A DNA stretch of 64,000 nucleotides from Ensifer adhaerens (GCF_013283195.1 NZ_JABEKT010000005.1:360684-424683); one strand, 5' to 3'; numbered from the stretch's first letter, positions 17,538 to 27,531 are shown. The notes: generated from the sequence alone by a model not told the origin. Program-made: numbers and translations.

Positions 17538-17726
17538 ATGCCTGCAAAATCCAAGGCACAGCAGAAAGCGGCCGGCGCAGCACTTGCCGCCAAACGTGGA
17601 GACATGAAGAAATCCGAACTCAAGGGTGCGTCGCGCGAGATGGAGAAATCCATGACCGAAGGCGAACTGGAAGACCTTGCCGAAACCAAGCACAAGAAAC
17701 TGCCCGAGCGCAAGACGTCAAAATGA
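17538..17726 (+). CDS. Small basic DUF3008-like protein
   Basis: 62 residues, rich in Lys, Ala and Glu: MPAKSKAQQKAAGAAL at the start and a Lys-rich end. The N-terminal motif and size match the DUF3008 family, whose function is unknown. AAGGAG seven bases upstream supports the ATG. Being highly charged and helical it could bind nucleic acid or be stress-related; that is a guess. It stands between the ligase and the GGDEF-EAL gene without clear operon linkage. Confidence 0.75.
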   Translation: MPAKSKAQQKAAGAALAAKRGDMKKSELKGASREMEKSMTEGELEDLAETKHKKLPERKTSK

Positions 17727-17829
17727 CCCTGGGCAGGCATAAAAGCCGGAACTAAAACAATAATTGTTAATACCAATTTGGGATCATCCCGGTCGTTTCG
17801 TATCCTTCTGATGCCGCCGGGGTGATCTT

Positions 17830-20499
17830 GTGCCTGCCAGACATGCCTTCGATCTCGGGAAAAAGAAACTCTCCGGGTTTCTGACGCCGAACTACCTTCC
17901 CGCGATCATCGCCTCTCTCGTCGTTCTGGTGGCTGGCATCCTCGCAGACAACCAGAACCAGGTGGTCTCCGAAGCGCGCGTGCGTTCACAGGTCGCCGAC
18001 GAACTCAACCCGATCCGCTCCAAGCTTGAAGCCAGCATCAACGGCAACATCCAGCTCGTGCGGGGCCTGATCGGAACCATCGTCACCGAGCCGGGCATGG
18101 GGCAGCAGCGCTTCGCCGCTCTTTCGCGCAGCATCTTCACCGAACGCTCCCAATTGCGCAGCATCGCCGCCGCACCCGACCTCATCGTGCGCATGGCCTT
18201 TCCTATGCAAGGCAACGAAAAGGCGATCGGGCTCGACTACCGCAAGAACGAGGCGCAGCGCGCCGCCGTCATGAAGGTCAGGGATACCGGCAAGATGGTT
18301 CTGGCCGGCCCTGTGGATCTGGTGCAGGGCGGGCGCGGGCTGATCGGTCGTTTTCCGGTCTCGATCGAAGCGGGCGGCGGCAGCAACCGCTTCTGGGGCA
18401 TCGTCTCGGCAGTCATCGACGTCGATCGTCTCTACAATGACAGCGGCCTCTTCTCCCCCTCGCTCGGCATCGATATCGCCATCACCGGCCGCGACGGGAC
18501 GGGCAGCGGCGGTACGGCCTTCTACGGGAATGCCAAGGTCTTCGATCAGTCCCCGGTGGAGATGACGGTCCTATTGCCGGGAGGCTCCTGGCACATCGCT
18601 GCCATTCCCAAGGGCGGTTGGCCGCACACCGCGCGCAACGCCTGGCTCATCCGCGCGCTGATTGTCGCCGGCGGACTGATGATCGTCCTGCCGATGCTCC
18701 TGACCGGCCGGTTGATGAGCGAGCGCCAGAACAACATCCGCGCCCTCAGGCAGAGCAAGGCGCAATTGCAGGAACTGTCGCACCGCCTGAAGATCGCCCT
18801 CGACACCTCGGAGATCGGCATCTGGGAACTCGACATTGCCAGCGGCAAACTGCTCTGGGACGAGCGGATGAAGGAACTCTACGGCAAGACGGGATCTGTC
18901 CGTCAGGCCTATGACGACTGGAAGTCGACGCTGCATCCTGACGATGTCGCTCGTGCCGAGGAGGAGTTTGCCGAAGCACTTCGCTCGGGCGCCGCTTACA
19001 ACTCCGAGTTTCGGGTGCGGCTGCCGGATGACACCGTGCGCCATATCCGTGCGGTTGGCTCGGCCTATGACGGCGCCGATGGGCGCAAGAAGTTCGTCGG
19101 CGTCAACTGGGACGTGACTGCCGACATCCAGACCCGTGCCACGCTGTCGGAAGCCAAGCGGCAGGCAGAAGCCCATAGCGCCGAACTGGAAGCAGCTCGC
19201 CACCGCATGGAATTCAATGCCCTGCACGATCCGCTGACCGGCCTGCCCAACCGCCGGTTTCTCGACCAGGTGCTTGCAGACAGAAGCCAGCATTTCGATG
19301 CCGAGGCGAGGCTCAGCATCTTTCACATGGATCTCGATCGGTTCAAGCAGATCAACGATACGCTCGGTCACGCCGCAGGCGACGAAATCCTACGTCACGC
19401 CGCAGAGCTGCTGCGCACCAACGCCAAGGAGAAGGACTTCGTCGCCCGCATCGGCGGCGACGAGTTCGTCATCGTCCGCCCGGAAGACAGCGCCGAGCCC
19501 GACGCGCGGCTCGCATCCTGCATCATCGAGGCGATGAGCGTTCCGGTTCGCTACAAGGACCAGGAATGCCGCATCGGAGTCAGCATCGGCATAGCCGCTC
19601 AAGCCCGACCGACCGACGATCTATCCCAGATCCTCGTCAATGCCGATATCGCCCTTTACGAGGCCAAGCGCCGCGGTCGCAACCGGCACGAAACCTTCAC
19701 CGGCGATCTGAAGACCGCCGTGTTCAAGACCAAGCAGACCGCCGACGAAATCCTTCGCGGCTTGGAACACAAGGAATTCATCGCGCATTTCCAGCCGCAA
19801 TTCTGTCCGAGCACCCTTGAGGTCATCGGCGTCGAAGCGCTCGCGCGCTGGGACCACCCGACCAAGGGGTTGCTGGGTCCGCACACCTTTCTCAAGACCG
19901 CCGAAGACATCAACGTCGTCGCGTCCATCGACCAGGTGATCCTGGAGCAGGCGCTGTTCCAGATCTACCGCTGGCAGGCCAACGGCATCCATATCCCGAA
20001 GGTTTCGGTCAACCTCTCCTATGCGCGTCTGCACGATGAAGGGCTGATCGACCGTCTCGAACAATTGCAGATCCCGCGCGGCCGCCTGTCCTTCGAGCTT
20101 CTGGAGTCGATCTCCTTCGACGAGAGCGACATCACCGTGCTGTCGAACATTCGCCGGATCAAGGAACTCGGCATCGATATCGAGATCGACGATTTTGGCA
20201 CCGGTTATGCCTCGATCCTCAGCCTGTTGAAGCTGACCCCGCGGCGCCTGAAGATCGATCGCCAGCTGATTCTGCCGATCCTGGATTCGCCGACCGAAAA
20301 GCGCCTCGTCGAATCGATCATCGATATCGGCACGTCGCTCGGCATCGAAGTGATCGCTGAGGGCGTCGAAACGCTCGAGCACGCCCGCATGCTGCAGGAG
20401 CTTGGTTGTCATGGCCTGCAGGGCTATGCCTTTGCCCGGCCGATGAGCGCCAACGATCTCGCCACCTTTGTTTTCGAGCGCAGGTGGCAGGCGGCCTGA
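17830..20499 (+). CDS. CHASE-PAS-GGDEF-EAL bifunctional c-di-GMP enzyme
   Basis: 889 residues from a GTG. TM helix ~21-39, a periplasmic CHASE sensor (~60-240, with GLDYRKNEAQRAAVMKV), a second TM ~271-290, a PAS domain (~320-430), a GGDEF domain (~460-620) with intact GGDEF at 543-547, and an EAL domain (~640-885) with EALARW at 669 and DDFGTGYASI later. Both catalytic signatures look intact, so it may make and break cyclic di-GMP. The product-inhibition I-site position reads KEKD rather than RxxD. CHASE domains sense small extracellular ligands. A 13-bp palindrome (AACAAT-A-ATTGTT at 17756) lies upstream. Confidence 0.9.
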   Translation: MPARHAFDLGKKKLSGFLTPNYLPAIIASLVVLVAGILADNQNQVVSEARVRSQVADELNPIRSKLEASINGNIQLVRGLIGTIVTEPGMGQQRFAALSRSIFTERSQLRSIAAAPDLIVRMAFPMQGNEKAIGLDYRKNEAQRAAVMKVRDTGKMVLAGPVDLVQGGRGLIGRFPVSIEAGGGSNRFWGIVSAVIDVDRLYNDSGLFSPSLGIDIAITGRDGTGSGGTAFYGNAKVFDQSPVEMTVLLPGGSWHIAAIPKGGWPHTARNAWLIRALIVAGGLMIVLPMLLTGRLMSERQNNIRALRQSKAQLQELSHRLKIALDTSEIGIWELDIASGKLLWDERMKELYGKTGSVRQAYDDWKSTLHPDDVARAEEEFAEALRSGAAYNSEFRVRLPDDTVRHIRAVGSAYDGADGRKKFVGVNWDVTADIQTRATLSEAKRQAEAHSAELEAARHRMEFNALHDPLTGLPNRRFLDQVLADRSQHFDAEARLSIFHMDLDRFKQINDTLGHAAGDEILRHAAELLRTNAKEKDFVARIGGDEFVIVRPEDSAEPDARLASCIIEAMSVPVRYKDQECRIGVSIGIAAQARPTDDLSQILVNADIALYEAKRRGRNRHETFTGDLKTAVFKTKQTADEILRGLEHKEFIAHFQPQFCPSTLEVIGVEALARWDHPTKGLLGPHTFLKTAEDINVVASIDQVILEQALFQIYRWQANGIHIPKVSVNLSYARLHDEGLIDRLEQLQIPRGRLSFELLESISFDESDITVLSNIRRIKELGIDIEIDDFGTGYASILSLLKLTPRRLKIDRQLILPILDSPTEKRLVESIIDIGTSLGIEVIAEGVETLEHARMLQELGCHGLQGYAFARPMSANDLATFVFERRWQAA

Positions 20500-20756
20500 C
20501 ATCGCCGCTATCCGCCCGCGACGGTTCGGCACGTGCCCGTGCTGGTCAAAAATGACGCAATCTCACATTTTTCCCACCTTCGAGGCTTGGCAGCCCCCGG
20601 GAAAATCGTCATAAAAACATACGGCTGTTACCGCTATGCGGACTGTGACGGCATCGTCTGCGACCGTTGCATCAGCGATGGTCCTTGAGGGGCTTCGGCA
20701 CCCAATCTCCATTATGCCCAAGAGAAGGGAACGGTACGATCGAATACGCGGGGAAA

Positions 20757-23663
20757 TTGCTTTCTGTCTTCATCCTAGCCCCGTTCGCGGGAAGCCTCAT
20801 TGCAATCTTCTTTCCGCCCGATCAACGCGGCGCCACAGCCTGGTTCGCAGGCGCAATCGCGCTTCTCTGCTTCCTGATTGCGGCCGGCCTCTACCCCTTC
20901 GTCACATCTGGCGGCGTTCTTCGCTATGAACTGGCCTGGATACCGGAACTCGGCCTCAACTTCACCTTGAGGATGGACGGCTTTGCCTGGCTGTTCACGG
21001 TGCTGGTGACCGCGATCGGCGTGCTCGTCGTGCTCTACGCCCGCTATTACATGGCGGCGGAAGATCCGGTGCCGCGCTTCTTTGCCCTGTTCCTCGCCTT
21101 CATGGGATCGATGCTCGGCGTCGTTCTTTCCGGCAACCTGATCTTGCTTGCGGTTTTCTGGGAGCTGACGAGCATCGTCTCCTTCCTGCTTATCGGCTAT
21201 TGGCATCACAATGCCCACGCTCGCGACGGCGCGCGCATGGCGCTGACGATGACCGGCATGGGCGGGCTCTGCATGCTGGTCGGCCTGTTGATCATGGGCC
21301 GCATCGTCGGCAGCTACGATCTCGACGTCGTGCTCGCCTCTGGCGACATCATCCGCGAGCACCCGCTCTATCTGGCGACATTGGTGCTGATCCTGCTCGG
21401 CGCCCTGACCAAGAGCGCGCAGTTCCCGTTCCATTTCTGGCTGCCGCACGCGATGGCCGCACCGACTCCTGTTTCCGCCTATCTGCATTCGGCGACGATG
21501 GTAAAGGCAGGCGTTTTCCTGCTTGTGCGGTTCTGGCCTGTTATGGCCGGCACCGAGGCCTGGTTCTGGATCGTCGGGCTTGCCGGCCTGACGACGCTGC
21601 TTCTCGGCGCCTATTTCGCGATTTTCCAACAGGATCTGAAGGGGCTGCTCGCCTATTCGACCATCAGTCATCTCGGGCTGATCACAGTGCTGCTCAGCCT
21701 CGGCAGTCCGCTCGCCGCCGTCGCCGCCGTCTTCCACATCGTCAACCACGCTACCTTCAAGGCATCGCTGTTCATGGCAGCCGGCATCATCGACCATGAA
21801 ACCGGGACGCGCGACATGCGCAAGCTCGGCGGGCTGATACGCTATATGCCGGGCACCGCCATGCTCGCGATGGTCGCGAGCGCCGCCATGGCCGGGGTGC
21901 CGCTGCTCAACGGCTTCATCTCCAAGGAGATGTTCTTCGCCGAGGCGATCGAGACGCATCAGGCCAACCTGCTCGACACGATCACGCCCTACGTCGCCAC
22001 CCTCGCCGGCATGTTTGCCGTCACCTACTCGCTGCGCTTCATCCACAGCGTGTTCTTCGGCAAGACGCCGAGCGACCTGCCGAAGATCCCGCACGAGCCG
22101 CCGCGCTGGATGCGCGCACCGATCGAATTCCTGGTGCTGGCCTGCCTCGTCGTCGGCATCATTCCGGCGATCACGATCGGTCCGTTCCTGCACACCGCCG
22201 TCGTGTCCATCCTCGGCGCCAGCACGCCGCAATACAGCCTTTCGGTCTGGCACGGCTGGAACCTGCCGCTGATCATGAGCTTCGTGGCGCTTCTCGGCGG
22301 CATCGGCCTCTACTTCTTGATGCGCAACTATCTGGCAACCAGCACCGAGGGACCGCCGGTCTTCCGCCTGCTGCACGGCCAGCGTATCTTTGAGCGCGTC
22401 CTGGTCACGCTCTCGTGGAAATGGGCGCGTTCGCTCGAACAGCGGCTCGGCACGCGCCGGCTGCAGCCGCAGATGCGCTTCCTCGTCTTCGTCGCGATCA
22501 TGGCCGGTGCCCTGCCGCTGCTGCTCAACCACTACGAGCTGCCCCCGCTTCTGGTCCGTGGCATCGATCCGGCCTTTGCGCTTCTCTGGGCGATCGGCAT
22601 CGCCTGCGCCGTCGGTGCCGCCTACCAGGCGAAATTCCACCGGCTGGCAGCGCTCGTGCTTCTCGGCGGCGCCGGTCTCGTGACCTGCATCACCTTCGTG
22701 TGGCTGTCGGCACCCGACCTTGCCGTCACCCAACTCCTCGTCGAGATCGTCACGACGGTGTTGATCCTGCTCGGCCTGCGCTGGCTGCCCAAGCGCATCG
22801 AGGACACTCAGGAATCCGAACTGCTTTCGTTGCGGGTACGCCTGCGGCGACTGCGCGACTTTGTGCTTGCCCTTGTGGCAGGCGGCGGCGTGGCGCTGAT
22901 CGCCTATACGGTGATGACCCGACCGATGCCGGAAACCATCGCCAGCTATTTCCTCGAGCGCGCCTACAAGGAAGGCGGCGGCACCAATGTCGTCAACGTC
23001 ATCCTCGTCGACTTCCGAGGCTTCGACACGCTCGGCGAGATCGCGGTGCTGGCCATCGTCGCACTGACCGTCTTTGCCCTTCTGCTGCGCTTCCGTCCGC
23101 AGGCCGACAGCCTGGAGGCGCCGGAACAACAGCAGGTCCAGAATGCCTTCGACGACGATCATCCCGACCGCGCCAAGGGCGACAGCGTCGCTGAATATCT
23201 GTTCGTTCCCTCGGTGATCATGCGCTGGATGTTCCCGGTCAGCGGCATGCTGGCGGCCTATTTCTTCCTGCGCGGTCATGACCTGCCGGGCGGCGGCTTT
23301 GCCGCCGGCATCGCCATGTCGATCGGCTTCATCCTGCAATACATGTCCGGCGGCACGCGTTGGGTCGAAGAGCGGCTGCGTATCCACCCGCTTCGCTGGA
23401 TGAGCATCGGCATCATCGTCGCGGCGGCAACCGGCATCGGCTCATGGTTGTTCGGCTATCCTTTCCTGACCTCGCATGCCCAATACGTCACCCTGCCGAT
23501 TGTCGGGAAGATCCCGCTGGCAAGTGCGATCTTCTTCGACCTCGGTGTCTTCTCGCTGGTGGTCGGGGCAACCGTCCTCATCCTGATCGCGCTCGCGCAC
23601 CAGTCGATCCGCGCGCCGCGTGCCCATGCCCGCGCCCTTCGCGCCGCAAAGGAGGCGAAGTAA
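20757..23663 (+). CDS. phaAB: Cation/proton antiporter, fused subunits A and B (PhaAB/MrpAB)
   Basis: Largest subunit of the multi-subunit Mrp/Pha K+ or Na+/H+ antiporter, needed for pH and salt adaptation. About 968 residues. It contains the complex-I ND5-like core (~100-430, with HFWLPHAMAAPTPVSAYLHSAT-type lysine and proline signatures), then the MrpA C-terminal part and, from ~residue 805, an MrpB domain (FLRGHDLPGGGFAAGIAMSI), so A and B are fused as in S. meliloti. The start is uncertain: the TTG at 20757 gives MLSVFILAPFAGS, aligning with MrpA starts, but the frame is open from a TTG at 20667. The stop overlaps the phaC ATG (TAATG). Confidence 0.88.
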   Translation: MLSVFILAPFAGSLIAIFFPPDQRGATAWFAGAIALLCFLIAAGLYPFVTSGGVLRYELAWIPELGLNFTLRMDGFAWLFTVLVTAIGVLVVLYARYYMAAEDPVPRFFALFLAFMGSMLGVVLSGNLILLAVFWELTSIVSFLLIGYWHHNAHARDGARMALTMTGMGGLCMLVGLLIMGRIVGSYDLDVVLASGDIIREHPLYLATLVLILLGALTKSAQFPFHFWLPHAMAAPTPVSAYLHSATMVKAGVFLLVRFWPVMAGTEAWFWIVGLAGLTTLLLGAYFAIFQQDLKGLLAYSTISHLGLITVLLSLGSPLAAVAAVFHIVNHATFKASLFMAAGIIDHETGTRDMRKLGGLIRYMPGTAMLAMVASAAMAGVPLLNGFISKEMFFAEAIETHQANLLDTITPYVATLAGMFAVTYSLRFIHSVFFGKTPSDLPKIPHEPPRWMRAPIEFLVLACLVVGIIPAITIGPFLHTAVVSILGASTPQYSLSVWHGWNLPLIMSFVALLGGIGLYFLMRNYLATSTEGPPVFRLLHGQRIFERVLVTLSWKWARSLEQRLGTRRLQPQMRFLVFVAIMAGALPLLLNHYELPPLLVRGIDPAFALLWAIGIACAVGAAYQAKFHRLAALVLLGGAGLVTCITFVWLSAPDLAVTQLLVEIVTTVLILLGLRWLPKRIEDTQESELLSLRVRLRRLRDFVLALVAGGGVALIAYTVMTRPMPETIASYFLERAYKEGGGTNVVNVILVDFRGFDTLGEIAVLAIVALTVFALLLRFRPQADSLEAPEQQQVQNAFDDDHPDRAKGDSVAEYLFVPSVIMRWMFPVSGMLAAYFFLRGHDLPGGGFAAGIAMSIGFILQYMSGGTRWVEERLRIHPLRWMSIGIIVAAATGIGSWLFGYPFLTSHAQYVTLPIVGKIPLASAIFFDLGVFSLVVGATVLILIALAHQSIRAPRAHARALRAAKEAK

Positions 23664-24010
23664 TGGAGATCATCCTGTCTGCCGCCATCGGCGTCCTCAC
23701 CGCTTCAGGCGTCTACCTCCTGCTTCGGCCGCGCACCTATCAGGTGATCATCGGTCTGTCGCTGCTCTCCTATGCCGTCAATCTCTTCATCTTCAGCATG
23801 GGCCGGTTGCGCGTGAACGCGCCTCCCATTCTGGAACCCGGCGGCGTCGGCGATCTCTCGCGCTATACCGATCCGGTGCCGCAGGCCCTGGTGCTGACCG
23901 CCATTGTCATCGGCTTTGCCATGACGGCGCTCTTCCTCGTCGTGCTGCTCGCCTCGCGCGGCTTCACCGGCACCGACCATGTCGACGGAAGGGAGCAGCG
24001 CAGTGAGTAA
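23663..24010 (+). CDS. phaC: Antiporter subunit C (MrpC/NuoK-like)
   Basis: 115 residues with three membrane helices, homologous to NuoK of complex I (GVLTASGVYLLLRPRTYQVI, then LSYAVNLFIF). It is part of the membrane core of the Pha complex. The start codon overlaps the phaAB stop by one base and GGAGG lies just upstream; the last 8 bases overlap phaD. Confidence 0.9.
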   Translation: MEIILSAAIGVLTASGVYLLLRPRTYQVIIGLSLLSYAVNLFIFSMGRLRVNAPPILEPGGVGDLSRYTDPVPQALVLTAIVIGFAMTALFLVVLLASRGFTGTDHVDGREQRSE

Positions 24011-25622
24011 TTGGCTGCACCACCTGATCATCCTGCCCATCCTCATACCGCTGATGGTCGGCGCGGCGATGATCCCGATCGACGAGCGCAACCGCATGGC
24101 CAAGGGCGTCATGGGCTTCGTCTCAACGCTTGTTCTTTTCGTGCTCTCGATGGTGCTGATGCGCGCAGCCGCCTCGACCGAAGGCTTCCTTGCCGGCACC
24201 AGCGTTTACCAGCTCGGCAACTGGCCGGCGCCGTTCGGGATCGTTCTGGTTCTCGACCGGCTATCGGCGCTGATGCTCTGCCTGACGAGCGGCCTGGCGC
24301 TTGCGGCCCAGGTCTATTCGATCGCCCGCTGGCACACCGCCGGCCATCACTTTCATTCGCTGTTCCAGCTCTTGATCGCCGGCCTCAACGGCGCGTTCCT
24401 GACGGGCGACCTGTTCAATCTCTTCGTCTTTTTCGAGCTCATGCTGGCGGCATCCTACGGCCTGCTGCTGCACGGATCCGGTCCGTTGCGCGTCAAGGCC
24501 GGCCTGCACTATGTCGCGATCAACCTTGCCGCCTCCTCGCTCTTCCTGATAGGCGTCAGCCTGATCTATGGTGCGACCGGCACGCTCAACATGGCCGATC
24601 TCGCCATCAAGCTTTCGACGATCTCGCCGGAAAACCGGCAGATGGTCGAAGTCGGCGCCGGCATCCTCGGTGTCGCCTTCCTGGTCAAGGCCGGCATGTG
24701 GCCCTTGAGCTTCTGGCTGCCGACCGCCTATTCGGCGGCGACGCCGCCGGTCGCGGCCGTCTTTGCCGTGCTGACCAAGGTCGGCATCTACGTCATACTG
24801 CGCCTGTCGCTGCTCGTCTTCGGCGCCAATGCCGGGGTTTCCGCCGGCTTCGGCCAGACGCTGCTCGTAATCGGCGGCATGCTGACGATCGCCTTCGGCG
24901 CGATCGGCGTGCTCGCCTCCCAGGCGATGGCGAGGCTCGCCGCCTATTCGGTGCTCGTCTCCTCCGGCACCTTGATGGCGGCGATCGGCCTCGGGCATTC
25001 GAGCATGATTGCCGGCGCGCTGTTCTACCTCGTCAGCTCGACGCTGACGATTTCGGCCTTCTTCCTGTTGATCGAACTGGTGGAGCGCGGCCGCGACGCC
25101 GGCGCCGACGTTCTGGCGGTGACGATGGAAGCCTATGGTGATGCCGACGAAGACGAAGAGGTCGATGAAGCGGGTGCGGCCATCCCCGGCACCATGGCCG
25201 TGCTCGGTCTCTGCTTCTGCCTTTGCGCACTTCTGCTGGCAGGATTGCCGCCGCTTTCCGGCTTCGTTGCCAAGTTCGCGATCCTGAGCGGTCTCTTCGG
25301 CCTCTCCGGCGCCGAACCCACACCGGCGCTTTCGGCCGCAGACTGGACCTATGTCACCTTGCTGATCCTGTCCGGCCTTTCCGCCATGATCGCCATGAAC
25401 CGCGTCGGTATCCGCACCTTCTGGGCCTCGATCGAGAACACCGTGCCGCGGGTCTTCGTCATCGAGATCGCGCCGGTCGTGGTGCTGCTCGGCGCCTGCA
25501 TCTTCCTCAGCCTGCAGGCCGGGCCGACGATGCGCTACATGCAGGCGACGGCGGATTCGCTGCTCAACCCCTCGGGCTACACAGAGCGCGTCCTGACGGC
25601 GCCGCGCGTGGGAGGGCAGTAA
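24003..25622 (+). CDS. phaD: Antiporter subunit D (MrpD/NuoN-like)
   Basis: 539 residues with about 14 membrane helices and the proton-antiporter core (LFNLFVFFELMLAASYGLL, FLVKAGMWPLSFWLPTAYS). The conserved membrane glutamate and lysine of complex-I-like subunits are visible in those stretches. The start is a GTG at 24003 preceded by GGAAGGGAG; translation is coupled to phaC. An acidic insert (DADEDEEVDE, ~385) faces the cytoplasm and is unusual for the family. Confidence 0.9.
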   Translation: MSNWLHHLIILPILIPLMVGAAMIPIDERNRMAKGVMGFVSTLVLFVLSMVLMRAAASTEGFLAGTSVYQLGNWPAPFGIVLVLDRLSALMLCLTSGLALAAQVYSIARWHTAGHHFHSLFQLLIAGLNGAFLTGDLFNLFVFFELMLAASYGLLLHGSGPLRVKAGLHYVAINLAASSLFLIGVSLIYGATGTLNMADLAIKLSTISPENRQMVEVGAGILGVAFLVKAGMWPLSFWLPTAYSAATPPVAAVFAVLTKVGIYVILRLSLLVFGANAGVSAGFGQTLLVIGGMLTIAFGAIGVLASQAMARLAAYSVLVSSGTLMAAIGLGHSSMIAGALFYLVSSTLTISAFFLLIELVERGRDAGADVLAVTMEAYGDADEDEEVDEAGAAIPGTMAVLGLCFCLCALLLAGLPPLSGFVAKFAILSGLFGLSGAEPTPALSAADWTYVTLLILSGLSAMIAMNRVGIRTFWASIENTVPRVFVIEIAPVVVLLGACIFLSLQAGPTMRYMQATADSLLNPSGYTERVLTAPRVGGQ

Positions 25623-25625
25623 CCG

Positions 25626-26111
25626 ATGCGCACCTGGTTCCCCTACCCGCTTTTGTCCATCGGCCTCCTCATCATCTGGATGCTCTTGAACCAGTCGGTC
25701 GCCCCCGGCACCATCGTCATGGGCACGATCCTGGGCATCGCGCTCGCCTGGGTGACTCTCAAGCTTCACCCGGCGCGCTCGCATCCACGTCGGATCCTGC
25801 GCACGCTGCGCTTCGGCGCCAGCGTGTTCGTCGACGTCATCCGCTCCAACATCGCGGTTGTACGCGTCATCCTGCGCGTCGGACGCCGCGCCCCGAACTC
25901 GGGCTTCCTGACGGTCGACATCGATATCGAGGATGAAAACGCGCTGGCGCTGCTCGCCTGCATCATGACAGCAACCCCGGGCACTGCCTGGCTCGAATAT
26001 GATCGCGGCCGGAAATCGCTGCTCTTCCACGTGCTCGACATGGAGAACGAGGAGGTCTGGATACAGACGGTCAAGCGCTACGAGGCCGGTTTGAAGGAGA
26101 TGTTCGGATGA
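25626..26111 (+). CDS. phaE: Antiporter subunit E (MrpE)
   Basis: 161 residues. Two N-terminal membrane helices are followed by the soluble MrpE domain with RSNIAVVRVILR and LLACIMTATPGTAWLEYD, typical of the family. MrpE is needed for assembly of the complex. It starts 3 bp after phaD and overlaps phaF by 4 bp. Confidence 0.9.
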   Translation: MRTWFPYPLLSIGLLIIWMLLNQSVAPGTIVMGTILGIALAWVTLKLHPARSHPRRILRTLRFGASVFVDVIRSNIAVVRVILRVGRRAPNSGFLTVDIDIEDENALALLACIMTATPGTAWLEYDRGRKSLLFHVLDMENEEVWIQTVKRYEAGLKEMFG

Positions 26112-26389
26112 CGGAGCTTGTAATCATCTGGTCGATCCTCGCAGCCCAGATCATGATCGGGCTTGCCATGGCCTTCGCGGCCTACCGCATGGTCAAGGGA
26201 CCCCGGGCACAGGACCGCATCCTTGGCCTCGACACCCTCTACATCAATGCCATGCTGATGCTGCTGACGTTCGGCATCCGCACCGCCAACAGCATCTATT
26301 TCGAGTCCGCGCTGATCGTCGCGCTGATCGGCTTCGTCTCTTCGATCGCCTTTGGCAAGTTCCTGATGCGCGGGGAGGTGATCGAATGA
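26108..26389 (+). CDS. phaF: Antiporter subunit F (MrpF)
   Basis: 93 residues, three membrane helices, with the MrpF signature RMVKGPRAQDRILGLDTLYINAM. Overlaps of 4 bp with both phaE and phaG show tight translational coupling. Confidence 0.9.
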   Translation: MTELVIIWSILAAQIMIGLAMAFAAYRMVKGPRAQDRILGLDTLYINAMLMLLTFGIRTANSIYFESALIVALIGFVSSIAFGKFLMRGEVIE

Positions 26390-26769
26390 GCCATCTGACC
26401 GACCTTCCGACCTGGGCTGCCGTCATCGTCTGCGTGCTGGTTCTTCTCGGCGCGGCGATTGCGCTGATCGGCTCGATCGGCCTGCTCCGTCTGCCGGATT
26501 TCTACACCCGTCTGCACGCGCCGACGCTTGCCACCAGCGGCGGCGTCATCCTCATCTGCACCGCCTCGATGGTCTGCTTTGCCGTGCTGCAGAACCGCTG
26601 GGTGTTTCACGAGGTCCTGATCATCGTCTTCGTGATCATGACGACGCCGGTCACGCTGATGCTGCTTGGCCAGGCCGCCCTTTACCGCGACCGCGTCGAG
26701 CAACGCCGCGGTGTGCCGCTGAAGCAGAAGCCGCTTCCCGTCCAGACCCCAGAAGAAACTGAAGAGTAA
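26386..26769 (+). CDS. phaG: Antiporter subunit G (MrpG)
   Basis: 127 residues, three membrane helices; GSIGLLRLPDFYTRLHAPTL is the MrpG signature. It ends the seven-subunit operon. Only 3 bp separate its stop from that of cobM on the other strand, and I see no terminator between them, so the transcripts probably overlap. Confidence 0.9.
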   Translation: MSHLTDLPTWAAVIVCVLVLLGAAIALIGSIGLLRLPDFYTRLHAPTLATSGGVILICTASMVCFAVLQNRWVFHEVLIIVFVIMTTPVTLMLLGQAALYRDRVEQRRGVPLKQKPLPVQTPEETEE

Positions 26770-26772
26770 GCC

Positions 26773-27531
26773 TTACTCGCGGCCGCGAAAACGGCGCTGG
26801 TAGGCCGGATCGTAAAGTGAACTTTCGCGGAAGTCCGACGCTTCCAGCCCGGGACCGACGAAGATCAGCGCGGTGCGCTCGATCGGCTCTTCGGCGACCT
26901 TGGCCGCGATCGTGCCGAGCGTTCCCCGCACCACCCGCTCATCCGGCCACGACGCCTTGACGACGATCGCGACAGGGCAATCTGCGCCATAGAGCGGCGT
27001 CAGTTCCGCGACCACCTGATCGAGCGCATGGATGGCCAGATGAATGGCAAGCGTCGCGCCGGTGGCGCCGAAGCCGGTAAGCGTCTCGGTGTTGGGCATC
27101 GGCGAGGCACGGCCAGAAACCCGCGTCAGCACCAGGCTCTGGGCGACGGCGGGAATTGTCAGTTCACGACCAAGCGCTGCAGCGGCGGCCGCGAAGGACG
27201 GAACACCCGGTGTCATCGTGTAACCGATGCCATGCTTCTCCAGCCGGCGGATCTGTTCGGCGACCGCGCTCCAGACGGAAAGATCGCCGGAATGCAGCCG
27301 GGCGACATCCTCGCCAGCTTCCGCCGCGCGCACATATTCCGCCTCGATCTCATCGAGCGACATCGGCGCGGTATCGACGATGCGGGCGCGGGGCGGGCAA
27401 TACTGCAAGAGCTCGGGCGAGACGATCGAGCCGGCATAGAGGCAGACCGGGCAGCGCCCAATCAGATCGCGACCGCGAACCGTGATCAGATCCGCAGCTC
27501 CGGGGCCCGCGCCGATGAAATGTACCGTCAT
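26773..27531 (-). CDS. cobM: Precorrin-4 C11-methyltransferase
   Basis: SAM-dependent step converting precorrin-4 to precorrin-5 in aerobic cobalamin synthesis. 252 residues with the uroporphyrin methyltransferase fold: [18 protein letters not shown] at the start, [11 protein letters not shown] (~80) and [19 protein letters not shown] (~105). The ATG at 27531 matches known CobM starts; an open frame above it is spurious. It is downstream of cobL on the same strand, 89 bp away. Confidence 0.93.
   Translation of the reverse strand: MTVHFIGAGPGAADLITVRGRDLIGRCPVCLYAGSIVSPELLQYCPPRARIVDTAPMSLDEIEAEYVRAAEAGEDVARLHSGDLSVWSAVAEQIRRLEKHGIGYTMTPGVPSFAAAAAALGRELTIPAVAQSLVLTRVSGRASPMPNTETLTGFGATGATLAIHLAIHALDQVVAELTPLYGADCPVAIVVKASWPDERVVRGTLGTIAAKVAEEPIERTALIFVGPGLEASDFRESSLYDPAYQRRFRGRE

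Noticed and set aside
20775-23387. 870-codon open frame antisense to phaAB
   Set aside because: Arg/Asp/His/Gln-rich shadow of the antiporter gene; high G+C makes antisense frames stay open.
24261-26030. 589-codon open frame antisense to phaD/phaE
   Set aside because: Same shadow effect; charged low-complexity product without any domain.
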